From: Actinomycetes bacterium
GTDB taxonomy: Bacteria; Actinomycetota; Acidimicrobiia; Acidimicrobiales; JAJYXR01
Length of the DNA: 64,000 nucleotides
Assembly: GCA_021801795.1 (NCBI GenBank)
Contig: JAJYXR010000030.1
Span: 1 to 64,000, forward strand
Direction: 5' to 3'
The notes beneath the pieces were generated by a model. That model was not told the origin of the DNA. It worked only from the letters and a program-made list of their open reading frames with translations, and did no database searches. This document shows positions 17,813 through 26,297 of the stretch, in pieces. Within the stretch, counting starts at the first letter, position 1. The number at the start of each line of letters is the position of its first letter. The translations under genes and the position numbers were made by a program.

Positions 17813-20410
17813 TCAGGGCAGGACGAACCGCCTGTCGGGAGGACCGCTCGGGCGAGCCGTGTAGGGCCCCTCGGGCCCGACCACCTCCAGCTGAACCGCA
17901 GCCTTTCCCAGTACGGGATGCTGCGCAGAGACCACGACACCACCCGTAGCTGGCTGCCCGCCTGAAGTGGGAACCGACCCAGCAGATACCCCAAAGAGGG
18001 ACGACCCTGCAGCGAGCGACCTGACCCAGACGGCTCCGGCTCCTCCTGTGGCGCCGAGCGGGAAGGGACTGCTTCCCACCAGGACTGCTGGGCCAGACAG
18101 GGTGATCTCCAGATCGCCCGCGACGTACGGACGGGGTGCCCCGTAACGGTCTACCGCCCTGAAGGACACCCGGGTGCCATCGCTGCCGTCGGCTACCAGC
18201 CTGGCGTCATCGGCAGCCATGTCGAGGCGGTCTCCACCAGGATCTGCACTGAACCGGCGGCTGATCACGTGGTGGCCTCCCACGTAGCCCTCTATGAGGA
18301 GCTCCGGGAGACCTGTGGGATCGACTGTGAGATCGAGCTGGACTGGGGCATAGGGGATGTGTGCGAAAGAGGAGCGGTTCGGCGTGAGGTCTGCCACGCG
18401 GCGGCCTCCCACATAGAGAACGAGGCGGTCGCAGTTAGTGCAGATGGTCGCGTTCTTGCCCGGACCGTTACGCGGTGACCCAGGCCCGAAGTCCCAGTAG
18501 AAGGCTGGTTCCACCACCGGCCGCACAGAAGGATCCACCTGGGCCATGTAGATGGCCGCTCCAGGCTTCGCGTTGCGGAACAGGTCGACAACGCCTGTGT
18601 ACTTCACGCCGTCTATCTGGTTGCCGTTTCCCGAGGGGTAGTCGAAACCAGACCAGGTGGTGATGCCGCAGTAGCGGTCGTCGGAGAAGGCCTGGTCGAG
18701 CACCATCGCATGGGCGATGGCCTGGCTCTCCTGGACCCACATCGGATCGACGAGCCGGTAATGCGTGAAGGGCCCCGAGAGGGTCCCTATGCACTCGCTG
18801 ACGAAATAGGGCTTGCCGGGCAGCGGCGGGCGGAGCGCTGGCCACCCCCCGGAGCTGGTGTAATCGTTATAGCCAAAGACGTCCTGCTGGAAGTCGCTGT
18901 TCGTGTAGAGGAAATCGGTCATCGCGCCGGTGGTCTGGCGCGAGTCGTCCAGGGAGGCGGCGAGCTGTTGCGTCCTGGTGTAGAACGACGCGTCGTTCAG
19001 GGTCTCGTTCAGCCGTGCCCCCCAGAGCACTATCGAGGGGTGGTTCCGATCCCGCAGGATCATGCTCCCGATCTCGTCGTAGGAGCGTTCCAGCCACTCG
19101 GCATCACCGAGGTAGTCCCATCCGGGGGCCTCCTCCCATACCATCAGCCCCAGTTGGTCGCACGCGTCCACGAAAGCCTCCGACTGGGGATAGTGGGAAC
19201 AGCGCACCATGTTGGCATTAAGGGTGCCGCGAATGACGACCGCGTCGTGGCGCTGGACCCTGTCGGGCATCGCAGCCCCGGCGAAGGGGAAGAACTGGTG
19301 CCGACAGACCCCGAAGAGCTTGGTGCGCTCTCCGTTCAGGTAGAAGCCGTCCTCGGCGAAGTGTGCCTCCCTGAACCCGATGGGCACGCTGAGCTCGTGT
19401 AGGGGGCTGCTGGCGTCCATTAGAACGGCCCGCACGGTGTAGAGACGAGGACTCTCAGGCGACCAGAGACCTACCGATTCGAGCCCTGGGCCCGCTATCT
19501 CAGCCCTGGCGAGTGCCATACCGGGAACGCCACCGGGAGGAACGACGAATCTCCCGGAGCCGTCCACGGCCAGCCGGGCCGATCCGGTGCCGAGCACACG
19601 AGAACCGTCTTCGAGGGCCACGACGAGCGATAGACGGCTGCCGGTATCCGCGGAGCCCTTGGGCAAGTCCACCGTGACATCGACCTCGACCCGCCTCGAG
19701 CTGCCGAGGACGTCGACCGGTTTCGCGAAGACGTCGGAGATGTAGGTCCGGGGGACCAGGCGGATGGTGGACCGGCGGTAAAGACCAGCCGGCTGCCAGA
19801 AATCAACCGAGCTGGCGCTGTAGGGCAGCGGGCGATCGGGTGGAACGTTCAGGTTGAAGCTGCCGTCGACAACCACCGCCAGAAGGTTCTGGCCCGTATG
19901 GAGCGCATCGGTGCACTCGTAGCCGAAGGGGAGGTAGCCACCGTGGTGACGGCCTATCTCCTGGCCGTTCATGTAGACCACCGCGTCGGTCATCGCCCCC
20001 GCGAAGTCGATGAAGCACCTCCTGGAGGTACCCACCCCCAGATCGGCATCTATGAGAAGATGGCGGCGGTACACGAACCGGTGCTCCCAGGAGGTGGGCT
20101 TCCACCCCTCCCAGGAGAGTGGCACCACAGTATGGGGCAGGTTCACCGGGGTGAATCCCGAGTCGTCATAGGCAGGGGCTTCGCTGCCCGGCACGTATAT
20201 GCCGCCGAAGAGCCAGTGTGCCGATGCATCGGCAGCGAGCGTCTGCGATGCCGCGGCTGGTATATCCACCGGCATCTCGCTGCTGCTGGCGCCAGAGAGC
20301 ATCTCGTCGCTCAGGTAACCAGCAGCACCCAGCAGAGCTGCCCCACCGGCTCCATAGGCCAGGAGCTGCCTACGCGTGAATCGTGATCCTTCTCCGTTCG
20401 CGCCAGGCAC
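17813..20410 (-). CDS. Tat-exported glycoside hydrolase family 2 protein
   Basis: 865 residues, GTG start. The N-terminus has a Tat-type motif (SRFTRRQLL) before a hydrophobic AYGAGGAALLGAAGYL, so it is exported folded. A GH2 sugar-binding domain follows (about 70-210, FVYRRHLLID, VYMNGQEIGRHHGGYLPF), then an Ig-like domain (about 215-340) and the TIM barrel (about 345-640; GVCRHQFFPFAG, NANMVRCSHYP, DRNHPSIVLWG). The proton donor is the Glu in WGARLNE (about residue 467), the nucleophile probably the Glu in SECIG (about 538). Two beta domains close the protein. It likely hydrolyses a beta-galactoside, beta-mannoside or beta-glucuronide outside the cell; the substrate is not predictable. Divergent from the ClC gene, 33 bp away. 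Confidence 0.87.
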   Translation of the reverse strand: MPGANGEGSRFTRRQLLAYGAGGAALLGAAGYLSDEMLSGASSSEMPVDIPAAASQTLAADASAHWLFGGIYVPGSEAPAYDDSGFTPVNLPHTVVPLSWEGWKPTSWEHRFVYRRHLLIDADLGVGTSRRCFIDFAGAMTDAVVYMNGQEIGRHHGGYLPFGYECTDALHTGQNLLAVVVDGSFNLNVPPDRPLPYSASSVDFWQPAGLYRRSTIRLVPRTYISDVFAKPVDVLGSSRRVEVDVTVDLPKGSADTGSRLSLVVALEDGSRVLGTGSARLAVDGSGRFVVPPGGVPGMALARAEIAGPGLESVGLWSPESPRLYTVRAVLMDASSPLHELSVPIGFREAHFAEDGFYLNGERTKLFGVCRHQFFPFAGAAMPDRVQRHDAVVIRGTLNANMVRCSHYPQSEAFVDACDQLGLMVWEEAPGWDYLGDAEWLERSYDEIGSMILRDRNHPSIVLWGARLNETLNDASFYTRTQQLAASLDDSRQTTGAMTDFLYTNSDFQQDVFGYNDYTSSGGWPALRPPLPGKPYFVSECIGTLSGPFTHYRLVDPMWVQESQAIAHAMVLDQAFSDDRYCGITTWSGFDYPSGNGNQIDGVKYTGVVDLFRNAKPGAAIYMAQVDPSVRPVVEPAFYWDFGPGSPRNGPGKNATICTNCDRLVLYVGGRRVADLTPNRSSFAHIPYAPVQLDLTVDPTGLPELLIEGYVGGHHVISRRFSADPGGDRLDMAADDARLVADGSDGTRVSFRAVDRYGAPRPYVAGDLEITLSGPAVLVGSSPFPLGATGGAGAVWVRSLAAGSSLFGVSAGSVPTSGGQPATGGVVVSAQHPVLGKAAVQLEVVGPEGPYTARPSGPPDRRFVLP

Positions 20411-20443
20411 CCCACGAAGCGTATCGGGTGGTGAGGATCCGCG

Positions 20444-21868
20444 ATGAGCGGGCGGTCACCGGCCATTAGGGGTATGAGCGACCGCGATAAGCACGGGGCG
20501 GGCCATATCGGCAAGGATGCACCGGTGAGCGCAACCCAGCCGAACGTACCCGTTTCCTGGCAGCACACCGGTGGCTCGCTCCGCTTCTGGGTACTCGTGG
20601 TCATCACCGGGGTAGGAGCCGGCCTGGGTGCGATAGCCCTCATGGGCATCCTCCACGCAGTACAGCATCTGGCCTACGGCTATCATCACGGCTCCTTCGA
20701 GGCCGGCGTAGCACGCGCATCGCGATTCAGGCCCCTCGTGGCCATGACAGCCGGTGGGGTGATCATGGCCTTGGCGTGGCTTGCGCTCCGGCGCATCAGC
20801 CACTCCGAAACCGGACTATCGAAGGCCATCTGGGAGCACGCCGGGCGGATGCCCTTCCTGGCCACGGTGGCGAACGGGATCCTGCAGATGGTGGCAGTGG
20901 CCTTCGGTGCCACCCTCGGCCGCGAAGGGGCACCGAAGGAGGTGGGTGCTGCCATCGCGAGCCGCGTGTCGGAGCTGTTCAGCCTCGACGACTCCCAGCG
21001 CAGGATACTCGTGGCATGTGGAGCCGGGGCGGGCATGTCGGCCGTATACAACGTCCCACTCGGTGGCGCGCTGTTCGGAGTCGAGGTGCTGCTCGGCACA
21101 CTCAGCCTGCCAGTCGTCACACCCGCGATCGCCACTTCTGCGATAGCCACCGCAGTGTCATGGATCGCCCTGCCCGACAGGCCCACCTACCTGCTCCCGG
21201 CCCTCCATGTCCATGGCTACGACCTTCTATGGGCAGCCCTCTTCGGGCCATGTGCCGGCCTGGCGAGTGCCTGGTACGTGAAGTCGATCTCATGGGCGAA
21301 GAAGCGGATGGCCGACGGTTGGCCCCGCTCGGTGGCCCTCGTGATGGTGTTCGTAGCCACCGGAGCGCTGGCAATGGAGTGGCCGGGGATACTGGGAAAC
21401 GGCAAGGACGTAACCCAGCTTGCATTCACGGGCACCATGGGAGTGGGCCTACTGGTGGCCCTCATACTGTTGAGGCCCCTGGCCACCTCGGGTTTCCTCC
21501 GCTCAGGAGCCGTGGGTGGCCTCTTCACGCCTACCCTTACCCTCGGGGTGCTCCTCGGCAGCCTGGCCGGGCACGGCTGGAACGCACTCACCGGCCTTCA
21601 CGCGCCTATCCCCGCTTACGCGACCATCGGAGGTGCAGCCCTCCTCGCATCTGCGCTGCAGGCACCTCTGGCCGCGGTGGTGCTGTCCTTCGAGCTGACG
21701 GGGACCGGCATCTCTCTCGTCGTTCCCATGCTCATCGCGCTCACCGGGGCAATGCTGGTGGCGCGTGCCTTGGACGACCGCTCCATCTATACCGTCTCGA
21801 TGCCGCCAGCGTCCCGGGGGCGTCCCGACGCTCGCTTCTGGCAGCGATGGCACCTCAGGGGCTCCTGA
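20444..21868 (+). CDS. ClC-family chloride channel/transporter
   Basis: 474 residues, about ten hydrophobic segments. The selectivity motifs are all present: GREGAP (159-164) with the gating Glu161, GAGAGMSAVYNVPLGGALFGVEV and GGLFTPTLTLGVLLG. No CBS domain is attached. ClC proteins carry chloride or other anions, often in exchange for protons. The start ATG 20444 has GAGG upstream; ATG 20474 is an alternative. It shares a very short divergent region with the GH2 gene. Confidence 0.92.
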   Translation: MSGRSPAIRGMSDRDKHGAGHIGKDAPVSATQPNVPVSWQHTGGSLRFWVLVVITGVGAGLGAIALMGILHAVQHLAYGYHHGSFEAGVARASRFRPLVAMTAGGVIMALAWLALRRISHSETGLSKAIWEHAGRMPFLATVANGILQMVAVAFGATLGREGAPKEVGAAIASRVSELFSLDDSQRRILVACGAGAGMSAVYNVPLGGALFGVEVLLGTLSLPVVTPAIATSAIATAVSWIALPDRPTYLLPALHVHGYDLLWAALFGPCAGLASAWYVKSISWAKKRMADGWPRSVALVMVFVATGALAMEWPGILGNGKDVTQLAFTGTMGVGLLVALILLRPLATSGFLRSGAVGGLFTPTLTLGVLLGSLAGHGWNALTGLHAPIPAYATIGGAALLASALQAPLAAVVLSFELTGTGISLVVPMLIALTGAMLVARALDDRSIYTVSMPPASRGRPDARFWQRWHLRGS

Positions 21869-21932
21869 CCCCGGCAGGGCGGCCACTACGAGATGTAACC
21901 GAGGTGGCAAGTTACTCCCTAGGCTCGAGCAC

Positions 21933-22916
21933 ATGGACGCTCGCGTGGCATTGACGTTCGAGGTCGGCGAGGACTCGCTCGGCCTCGTCAGGCGGGAGCT
22001 CGCGGATGTGGCATCCGTGGAGGTGCTCCCTGGCCCGGGGGACCCCGAGAGGCCGCTGTCCATCGCGACCGCCTCGGCCCTCGTGAGCTGGCACCCCGAC
22101 CGCGAGATGTCCCCCGAAGACTGGCGCTCTGCCTCCCAGGTGCGACTCCTCCAGACGGTGTCTGCGGGAGTCGATCATGTGAGCTTCGACCGTCTACCCG
22201 GTCACGTCCTGGTGGCGGGGAACTCGGGCGCCTACGCGAAGCCAGTGGCCGAGCATGCCGTCGCGATGGCACTTGCACTGGCAAAGCGCCTTCTCCCGGC
22301 CCACCAGGAGCTCGCCAGCGGAGTTTTCGACCAGCTCAAGGAGAGCCGGTCCCTCGGCGGCTCCACGGTGGTCATACTTGGCTACGGTGGCATCGGACGC
22401 GAGGTGGCACGGCTGATCCGTCCCTTCGGCGCCCGCGTCATCGGCGTGAACAGAAGTGGCGCCGGGGACGAGAACGCGGACGAGATGGCCCGGATAGAGC
22501 AGCTCGGCGAAGCCCTGGCTCGCGCAGAGTTTCTCTTCGTGAGCCTGCCCCTGACGAGAACCACCAAGGGGCTCATCGCTGCTCGCGAGCTGGCCATCAT
22601 GCCCAGACGCTCCATCCTCATAAACGTCGCTCGAGGCGAGATCCTCGACGAGGACGCCTTGTATGCCCATCTCGTCGCCGAGCCGGAGTTCCTGGCCGGA
22701 CTGGACACCTGGTGGGTAGAACCGTTCCGCCACGGCTCATTCGAGCTGAACCATCCCTTCCTGTCGCTGCCGAACGTGCTCGGCTCACCTCATAACTCTG
22801 CATCCGTGGAGGGTGCCACCACCTTCGGTATGAAGTGCGCCGCTGCGAACGTGGCAAGGTTCCTCCGGGGCGAGACCCCAGCCGGCTTGACCGGCCCCGA
22901 GGACCGCTTCCGCTAG
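21933..22916 (+). CDS. D-isomer-specific 2-hydroxyacid dehydrogenase
   Basis: 327 residues from ATG 21933. The NAD-binding motif is VVILGYGGIGREVARLI, with Arg in INVARGEILDE, Glu in DTWWVEPF and the catalytic His in LGSPHNSAS, so the active site looks complete. The family includes phosphoglycerate, glyoxylate/hydroxypyruvate and formate dehydrogenases; the WWVEPF motif and short N-domain favour a glyoxylate/hydroxypyruvate-type enzyme, but this is inference. No SD precedes the ATG; TAGGCT lies 7 nt upstream and may be the -10 box of a near-leaderless transcript. The stop codon lies inside a 22-bp tandem repeat. Confidence 0.85.
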   Translation: MDARVALTFEVGEDSLGLVRRELADVASVEVLPGPGDPERPLSIATASALVSWHPDREMSPEDWRSASQVRLLQTVSAGVDHVSFDRLPGHVLVAGNSGAYAKPVAEHAVAMALALAKRLLPAHQELASGVFDQLKESRSLGGSTVVILGYGGIGREVARLIRPFGARVIGVNRSGAGDENADEMARIEQLGEALARAEFLFVSLPLTRTTKGLIAARELAIMPRRSILINVARGEILDEDALYAHLVAEPEFLAGLDTWWVEPFRHGSFELNHPFLSLPNVLGSPHNSASVEGATTFGMKCAAANVARFLRGETPAGLTGPEDRFR

Positions 22917-23027
22917 TCCCGAGGACCGCTTCCGCTAGTCCCGAGGACCGCTTCCGCTAGCCCCGAGGACCGCTTCCGCTAGCCCCGAGGACCGCTTCCG
23001 CTAGTCCCGAGGACCGCTTCCGCTAGC
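22896..23027 (+). repeat. 22-bp tandem repeat, six copies, carrying the stop codon
   Basis: Unit begins CCCGAGGACCGCTTCC and ends GCTAGT or GCTAGC. Copy 1 encodes the last residues and the TAG stop of the dehydrogenase; five more copies fill the gap towards the convergent dehalogenase. Copies differ at the last base only. TAG recurs in all three frames. Confidence 0.97.
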
Positions 23028-23057
23028 CCCGACCGGACCCCCCGTGCTTGGCGGTGG

Positions 23058-24014
23058 TCAGCCAGCCGGATTGGCAGATATCGAGTCTAGGATGGCCGCT
23101 ACGCAAGCCTCGGGCTGGTCCTCCTGGAGGAAATGGCGTGCGCCCTCTATGACGCGGTGCGGCTGAGAGGCAGTGCCAGGGGCTCGCTCCAGGAACACGC
23201 GGTCGCCCCCACCGGTTATCGGGTCGCCGTCCGCGAAGGCGCACAGGATGGGCACCTCCAGCTTTTCTAGAACCTCCCAGGCGTGGCGATTCGCGGCCGC
23301 CGCAGGATCGTCAGGAGATGTCGGCACCAGCGCCGGGAACTGCCTCGCACCCTCCTTCAAGGTCTCGTCGGGGAATGGCGCATCGTAGGCCGCTATCTCG
23401 GCATCAGAGAGCTTCCTTCCACAGCCACCGGCCACGATGCGACCGACGGGAAGTGAAGGTGTCTCCTGCGAAAAGCGTTGCCATGCCAGGAAAGCCTCCG
23501 ACATGCGCCCGTCGCCCGTGGGCAGACCGGTGTTCGCCAGGACTACCCGGCGAAAGCGCTCGGGGTTCTCGGCCAGCAGCCTCAGCCCGACGAGCCCACC
23601 CCAATCCTGGGCGAACATGGTGATGCCTGTGATGCCGACCTCGTCGAACAGAGCAGCCCGCATCCACTCGACGTGACGCGCGTAGGTGTAATCGTTACGG
23701 TCGGCAGGCTTGTCGGATCGACCGAAGCCCACCAGGTCAGGCGCGATGACCCGTAGGCCGGCACTGCAGAGAGCCGGGATCATCTTCCGGTAGAGGTAGC
23801 TCCAGGAAGGCTCCCCGTGCATCAGCAACACCGTCTCGGCGGATGCCTTCCATGCGACCGCAGCATCGGGTCCGGCACCCGGCCCCTCGTCCAGGTAATG
23901 GACACGCAGGGACTCACCGACTGCGTCACCAGTTGGCACCTCCACGTAATGGGGCTCGAAGCCGTACCCGGGCAGGTCCTCGAAACAGCTCTCAGGTGTG
24001 CGCAGAACCTTCAT
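23058..24014 (-). CDS. Haloalkane dehalogenase, subfamily I (DhlA/DhmA-like)
   Basis: 318 residues of alpha/beta-hydrolase fold. It hydrolyses carbon-halogen bonds of haloalkanes to an alcohol and halide. The nucleophile is Asp137 in AQDWGG, and the neighbouring Trp138 plus a cap-domain Trp (FLAWQRFS) are the expected halide-binding pair. HGEPSWSYLYRKM forms the oxyanion region; the acid is in FADGDP and the base His in GARHFLQED. All are intact. The ATG overlaps the leuA stop (ATGA), so the enzyme is co-translated with leuA and would be under the same attenuator. A related epoxide hydrolase or other esterase is less likely given the Trp pair. Confidence 0.87.
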   Translation of the reverse strand: MKVLRTPESCFEDLPGYGFEPHYVEVPTGDAVGESLRVHYLDEGPGAGPDAAVAWKASAETVLLMHGEPSWSYLYRKMIPALCSAGLRVIAPDLVGFGRSDKPADRNDYTYARHVEWMRAALFDEVGITGITMFAQDWGGLVGLRLLAENPERFRRVVLANTGLPTGDGRMSEAFLAWQRFSQETPSLPVGRIVAGGCGRKLSDAEIAAYDAPFPDETLKEGARQFPALVPTSPDDPAAAANRHAWEVLEKLEVPILCAFADGDPITGGGDRVFLERAPGTASQPHRVIEGARHFLQEDQPEACVAAILDSISANPAG

Positions 24015-25639
24015 GGCCCGACCTCCAGGCGCCTATCCTCGCTGCTGGCGCGCATGCGGACTATGCGGCCGACTGCCGCCAGGTAGGCCCTCGCCGAAGC
24101 CTCCACCACGTCCGTGGACACCCCGCGTCCGGAGACCTTGACTCCGTCGGACTCGAGCTGGACCACCACGTCCCCCAGAGCATCGATCCCGCCGGTCACC
24201 GAGGAGACGTTGAAGCCGATCAGGGTGGCATGTACGCCGGTAGCCTCCCGGATCGCGTTGCAGGCAGCGTCGATCATGCCGTTGCCCTCGGCAGCCGCTT
24301 CCTTCTTCTCGCCCGCCCGGCTCAGGACCACCCGTGCCCTCGGCACCCCTACCGTCCCCCCGGACACCTCCAGAGCGTCCAGCTGGAATCCCTCTACGAC
24401 ACTGTGTCCCAGCTCCTCCGCCACTATCGCCTCGAGATCGGCTTCGGTGATCTCCACCTTCCGATCGGCCAGCTCCTTGAAGCGGTTGAACGCCTGGTTC
24501 AGCGCATCACCCTGGATGGTGATGCCCATCTTCGCCAGGCTGTCCGAGAACGCGTGCCGCCCGGAGTGCTTGCCGAGCACTATCTGGCTTCCCACCTGAC
24601 CGACGCTAGAGGCATCGATGATCTCGTAGGTAGCACGGTCCTCCAGGACCCCGTGCTGGTGGATGCCCGACTCGTGGGCAAAGGCATTGCGTCCCACCAC
24701 CGCCTTGTTGTACTGGACCGGGTAACCAGTGAGCCGTGATACCAGCCGCGAGGTACGGGCCAGCTCCTCTGTGCGCACCGTGGTGGTGATGCCCGGGAAC
24801 TGGTCGGACCTGATGGCGAGTGCCATCACCACCTCCTCCAGCGCCGCGTTGCCAGCACGCTCCCCGAGGCCGTTGACGCAGACCTCCACCTGCCTGGCCC
24901 CTGCCTGGACGCCTGCAAGCGTGTTCGCTGTCGCGAGCCCGAGATCGTTGTGGCAGTGAGTGGACAGCATGTAATCACCTGGCACCTGCCTGCGCACGTA
25001 CTGGATCAGCGCACCGAAATCCCAGGGGATCCCGTAACCGACGGTGTCGGGGATGTTCAGCGTCGTAGCACCTGACTCCACCGCTGCTGAGAGCACCTCG
25101 ATCATGAAGTCGAGCGGGGTCCGTGTGGCATCCTGGGGGCTGAACTCCACGTCGTCGAGATGCTCGCGCGCCCGTGACACGCCCGAACGCGTCTCGGCCA
25201 GCACCTGGGACTCGTCCATCTTCAGCATGTGGACCATGTGCTGGGGGCTCGTCGAGATGAAGACATGGATGCGAGGCCGCGCCGCGTCCCGGAGGGCCTC
25301 GTAGCACCGGTCCACGTCAGCCAGCTGGGTACGCGACAGCCCACATATAGCGGGGGCTGCCGGCTGGTTTCCTACACTGCGGGCGATCGCCTGCACTGCC
25401 TCGAAATCGCCCTGGCTGGCCACCGGGAATCCGGCCTCTATGTAATCGACTCCCAGGCGCGCCAGCTGCTCGGCTATCTCGAGCTTCTCGCCCGCGTCCA
25501 GCGAGATACCAGGTGACTGCTCCCCGTCACGCAGGGTCGTGTCGAACACCACCAGGTGTTCAGGCATGACGGTGGCATCGGCCGCGTCTGTGACGCCGGC
25601 CGCGTCTGTGACGGACCGCTGGGTGGCTTCATCACTCAT
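24011..25639 (-). CDS. leuA: 2-isopropylmalate synthase
   Basis: 542 residues from ATG 25639, fixed by GGGAGG 5 nt upstream (the frame is open to 25657). LeuA condenses acetyl-CoA with 2-oxoisovalerate, the first committed step to leucine. The catalytic barrel has FDTTLRDGEQSPG (residues 32-44), the metal site STHCHNDLGLA, GERAGNAALEEV and the HESGIHQHG motif. The C-terminal 110 residues form the LeuA allosteric dimer domain (leucine feedback). It is the short bacterial LeuA type, not the long mycobacterial form. A leader peptide with three Leu codons and a terminator lie upstream. Confidence 0.95.
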   Translation of the reverse strand: MSDEATQRSVTDAAGVTDAADATVMPEHLVVFDTTLRDGEQSPGISLDAGEKLEIAEQLARLGVDYIEAGFPVASQGDFEAVQAIARSVGNQPAAPAICGLSRTQLADVDRCYEALRDAARPRIHVFISTSPQHMVHMLKMDESQVLAETRSGVSRAREHLDDVEFSPQDATRTPLDFMIEVLSAAVESGATTLNIPDTVGYGIPWDFGALIQYVRRQVPGDYMLSTHCHNDLGLATANTLAGVQAGARQVEVCVNGLGERAGNAALEEVVMALAIRSDQFPGITTTVRTEELARTSRLVSRLTGYPVQYNKAVVGRNAFAHESGIHQHGVLEDRATYEIIDASSVGQVGSQIVLGKHSGRHAFSDSLAKMGITIQGDALNQAFNRFKELADRKVEITEADLEAIVAEELGHSVVEGFQLDALEVSGGTVGVPRARVVLSRAGEKKEAAAEGNGMIDAACNAIREATGVHATLIGFNVSSVTGGIDALGDVVVQLESDGVKVSGRGVSTDVVEASARAYLAAVGRIVRMRASSEDRRLEVGP

Positions 25640-25663
25640 GGCATCCTCCCTTTCCAATGAAGA

Positions 25664-25690
25664 ACCCCCTGGCCATTCAGCTCAGGGGGT
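25664..25690 (-). terminator. leuA attenuator terminator hairpin
   Basis: A perfect 8-bp stem, ACCCCCTG with CAGGGGGT, around an 11-nt loop. On the minus strand it is followed by TTCTTCATT, a moderate U-rich tract, 25 nt upstream of the leuA ATG and 30 nt downstream of the leader peptide stop. Its ascending arm could also pair with GGGGTC at the transcript's 5' end. Confidence 0.7.
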
Positions 25691-25720
25691 CGATCGGCGT
25701 ACGCGATGTGGCGCGCGCCG

Positions 25721-25774
25721 TCACGTAAGCAGCAGGGTCTCGCTGAGGACTGCGCAGACGGCAAGCTCTTTCAT
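25721..25774 (-). CDS. leuA leader peptide (attenuation)
   Basis: 17 codons and a TGA stop: MKELAVCAVLSETLLLT. Five of 17 codons are Leu and three are consecutive (CTG CTG CTT) just before the end, the hallmark of a leucine-sensing leader. The terminator hairpin 30 nt downstream and the position before leuA fit ribosome-mediated attenuation: with scarce charged tRNA-Leu the ribosome would stall at the Leu run and terminator formation would be prevented. GGTGGGG upstream could act as an SD, or the message may be almost leaderless. Confidence 0.8.
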   Translation of the reverse strand: MKELAVCAVLSETLLLT

Positions 25775-25783
25775 GACCCCACC

Positions 25784-25812
25784 ATCGTCGCAGATGTGAT
25801 ATACGCCGTCAA
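25784..25812 (-). promoter_or_regulatory. Promoter of the leuA leader
   Basis: TTGACG (25812-25807) as -35, a 17-bp spacer and GACGAT (25789-25784) as -10. The predicted transcription start, about 25777, is 3 nt before the leader ATG. Confidence 0.6.
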
Positions 25813-25814
25813 GG

Positions 25815-25863
25815 GCGCCGAGGCGGCGCCGAGGCCGCGCCGAGGCCGCGCCGATGCCGCGCC
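25815..25863. repeat. 11-bp direct repeat array next to the leuA promoter
   Basis: Four tandem copies of GCGCCGAGGCC (two exact, two with one change) plus a partial fifth, ending 3 bp from the -35 box of the leuA leader promoter. The 11-bp period is one helical turn. Confidence 0.9.
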
Positions 25864-25980
25864 TGTCCCCGCCCTGGGCCCCGACCAGCCAGACTTGGCT
25901 AGCTGCGTGCGCGCTAGGGCTGGCGGACCAGCGGTATGCTGCCCTGGACTGTCTCGATCACTTCTCCAGGAGGGCCGACC

Positions 25981-26205
25981 ATGAGATGTTTCCTGCGCAG
26001 GGTGCTGCGGCTGGGCATAATGATCGGCGTCCTCGGCGCCGCCGCCGCTGGCATACGCGCCCTCGTGGCCCGTATGTCAGGTGATCCAGGAATCGCCTCG
26101 AGCGCAGGCGGATCCTCGGCTGCTTCGAGCTTCGACACCTGGCCTCCGGTCCCACCGGCACCGGCGCGTGAGGACATCTCATCGAGGCCAGGCGAGGCCC
26201 GATAA
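25981..26205 (+). CDS. Small single-span membrane protein
   Basis: 74 residues, starting MRCFLRRVLRLGIMIGVLG; the ATG follows a GGAGGG sequence. One transmembrane helix (about residues 9-27) is followed by a Ser/Ala-rich stretch and the short motif DTWPPVPPAP. Small proteins with an N-terminal basic/hydrophobic segment and a terminal 'W-P-P' motif are common in Acidimicrobiia-type genomes; their role is unknown to me. It is divergent from leuA and precedes the DUF4349-like gene. Confidence 0.6.
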   Translation: MRCFLRRVLRLGIMIGVLGAAAAGIRALVARMSGDPGIASSAGGSSAASSFDTWPPVPPAPAREDISSRPGEAR

Positions 26206-26265
26206 TCGCCTGAGCACCTGCGCCACGGAACTCCGCAGGCACTTGGTGCGTCAAACCTCCCACAG

Positions 26266-26277
26266 CCCCATATGGGG
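26266..26277. promoter_or_regulatory. Perfect 12-bp palindrome CCCCATATGGGG
   Basis: Lies 20 bp before the DUF4349-like gene start. A dimeric repressor site is possible; no matching regulator is nearby. Confidence 0.35.
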
Positions 26278-26297
26278 GCCGCTAGAAGGAGGTTCAG

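Noticed and set aside
21765..21932. 56-residue extension of the 2-hydroxyacid dehydrogenase
   Set aside because: It overlaps the ClC 3' end, is Arg/Pro/Gly-rich and has no similarity to the family.
22896..23027. Possible CRISPR array
   Set aside because: The repeats are directly adjacent with no spacers, and no cas genes are present; the same holds for the other repeat arrays.
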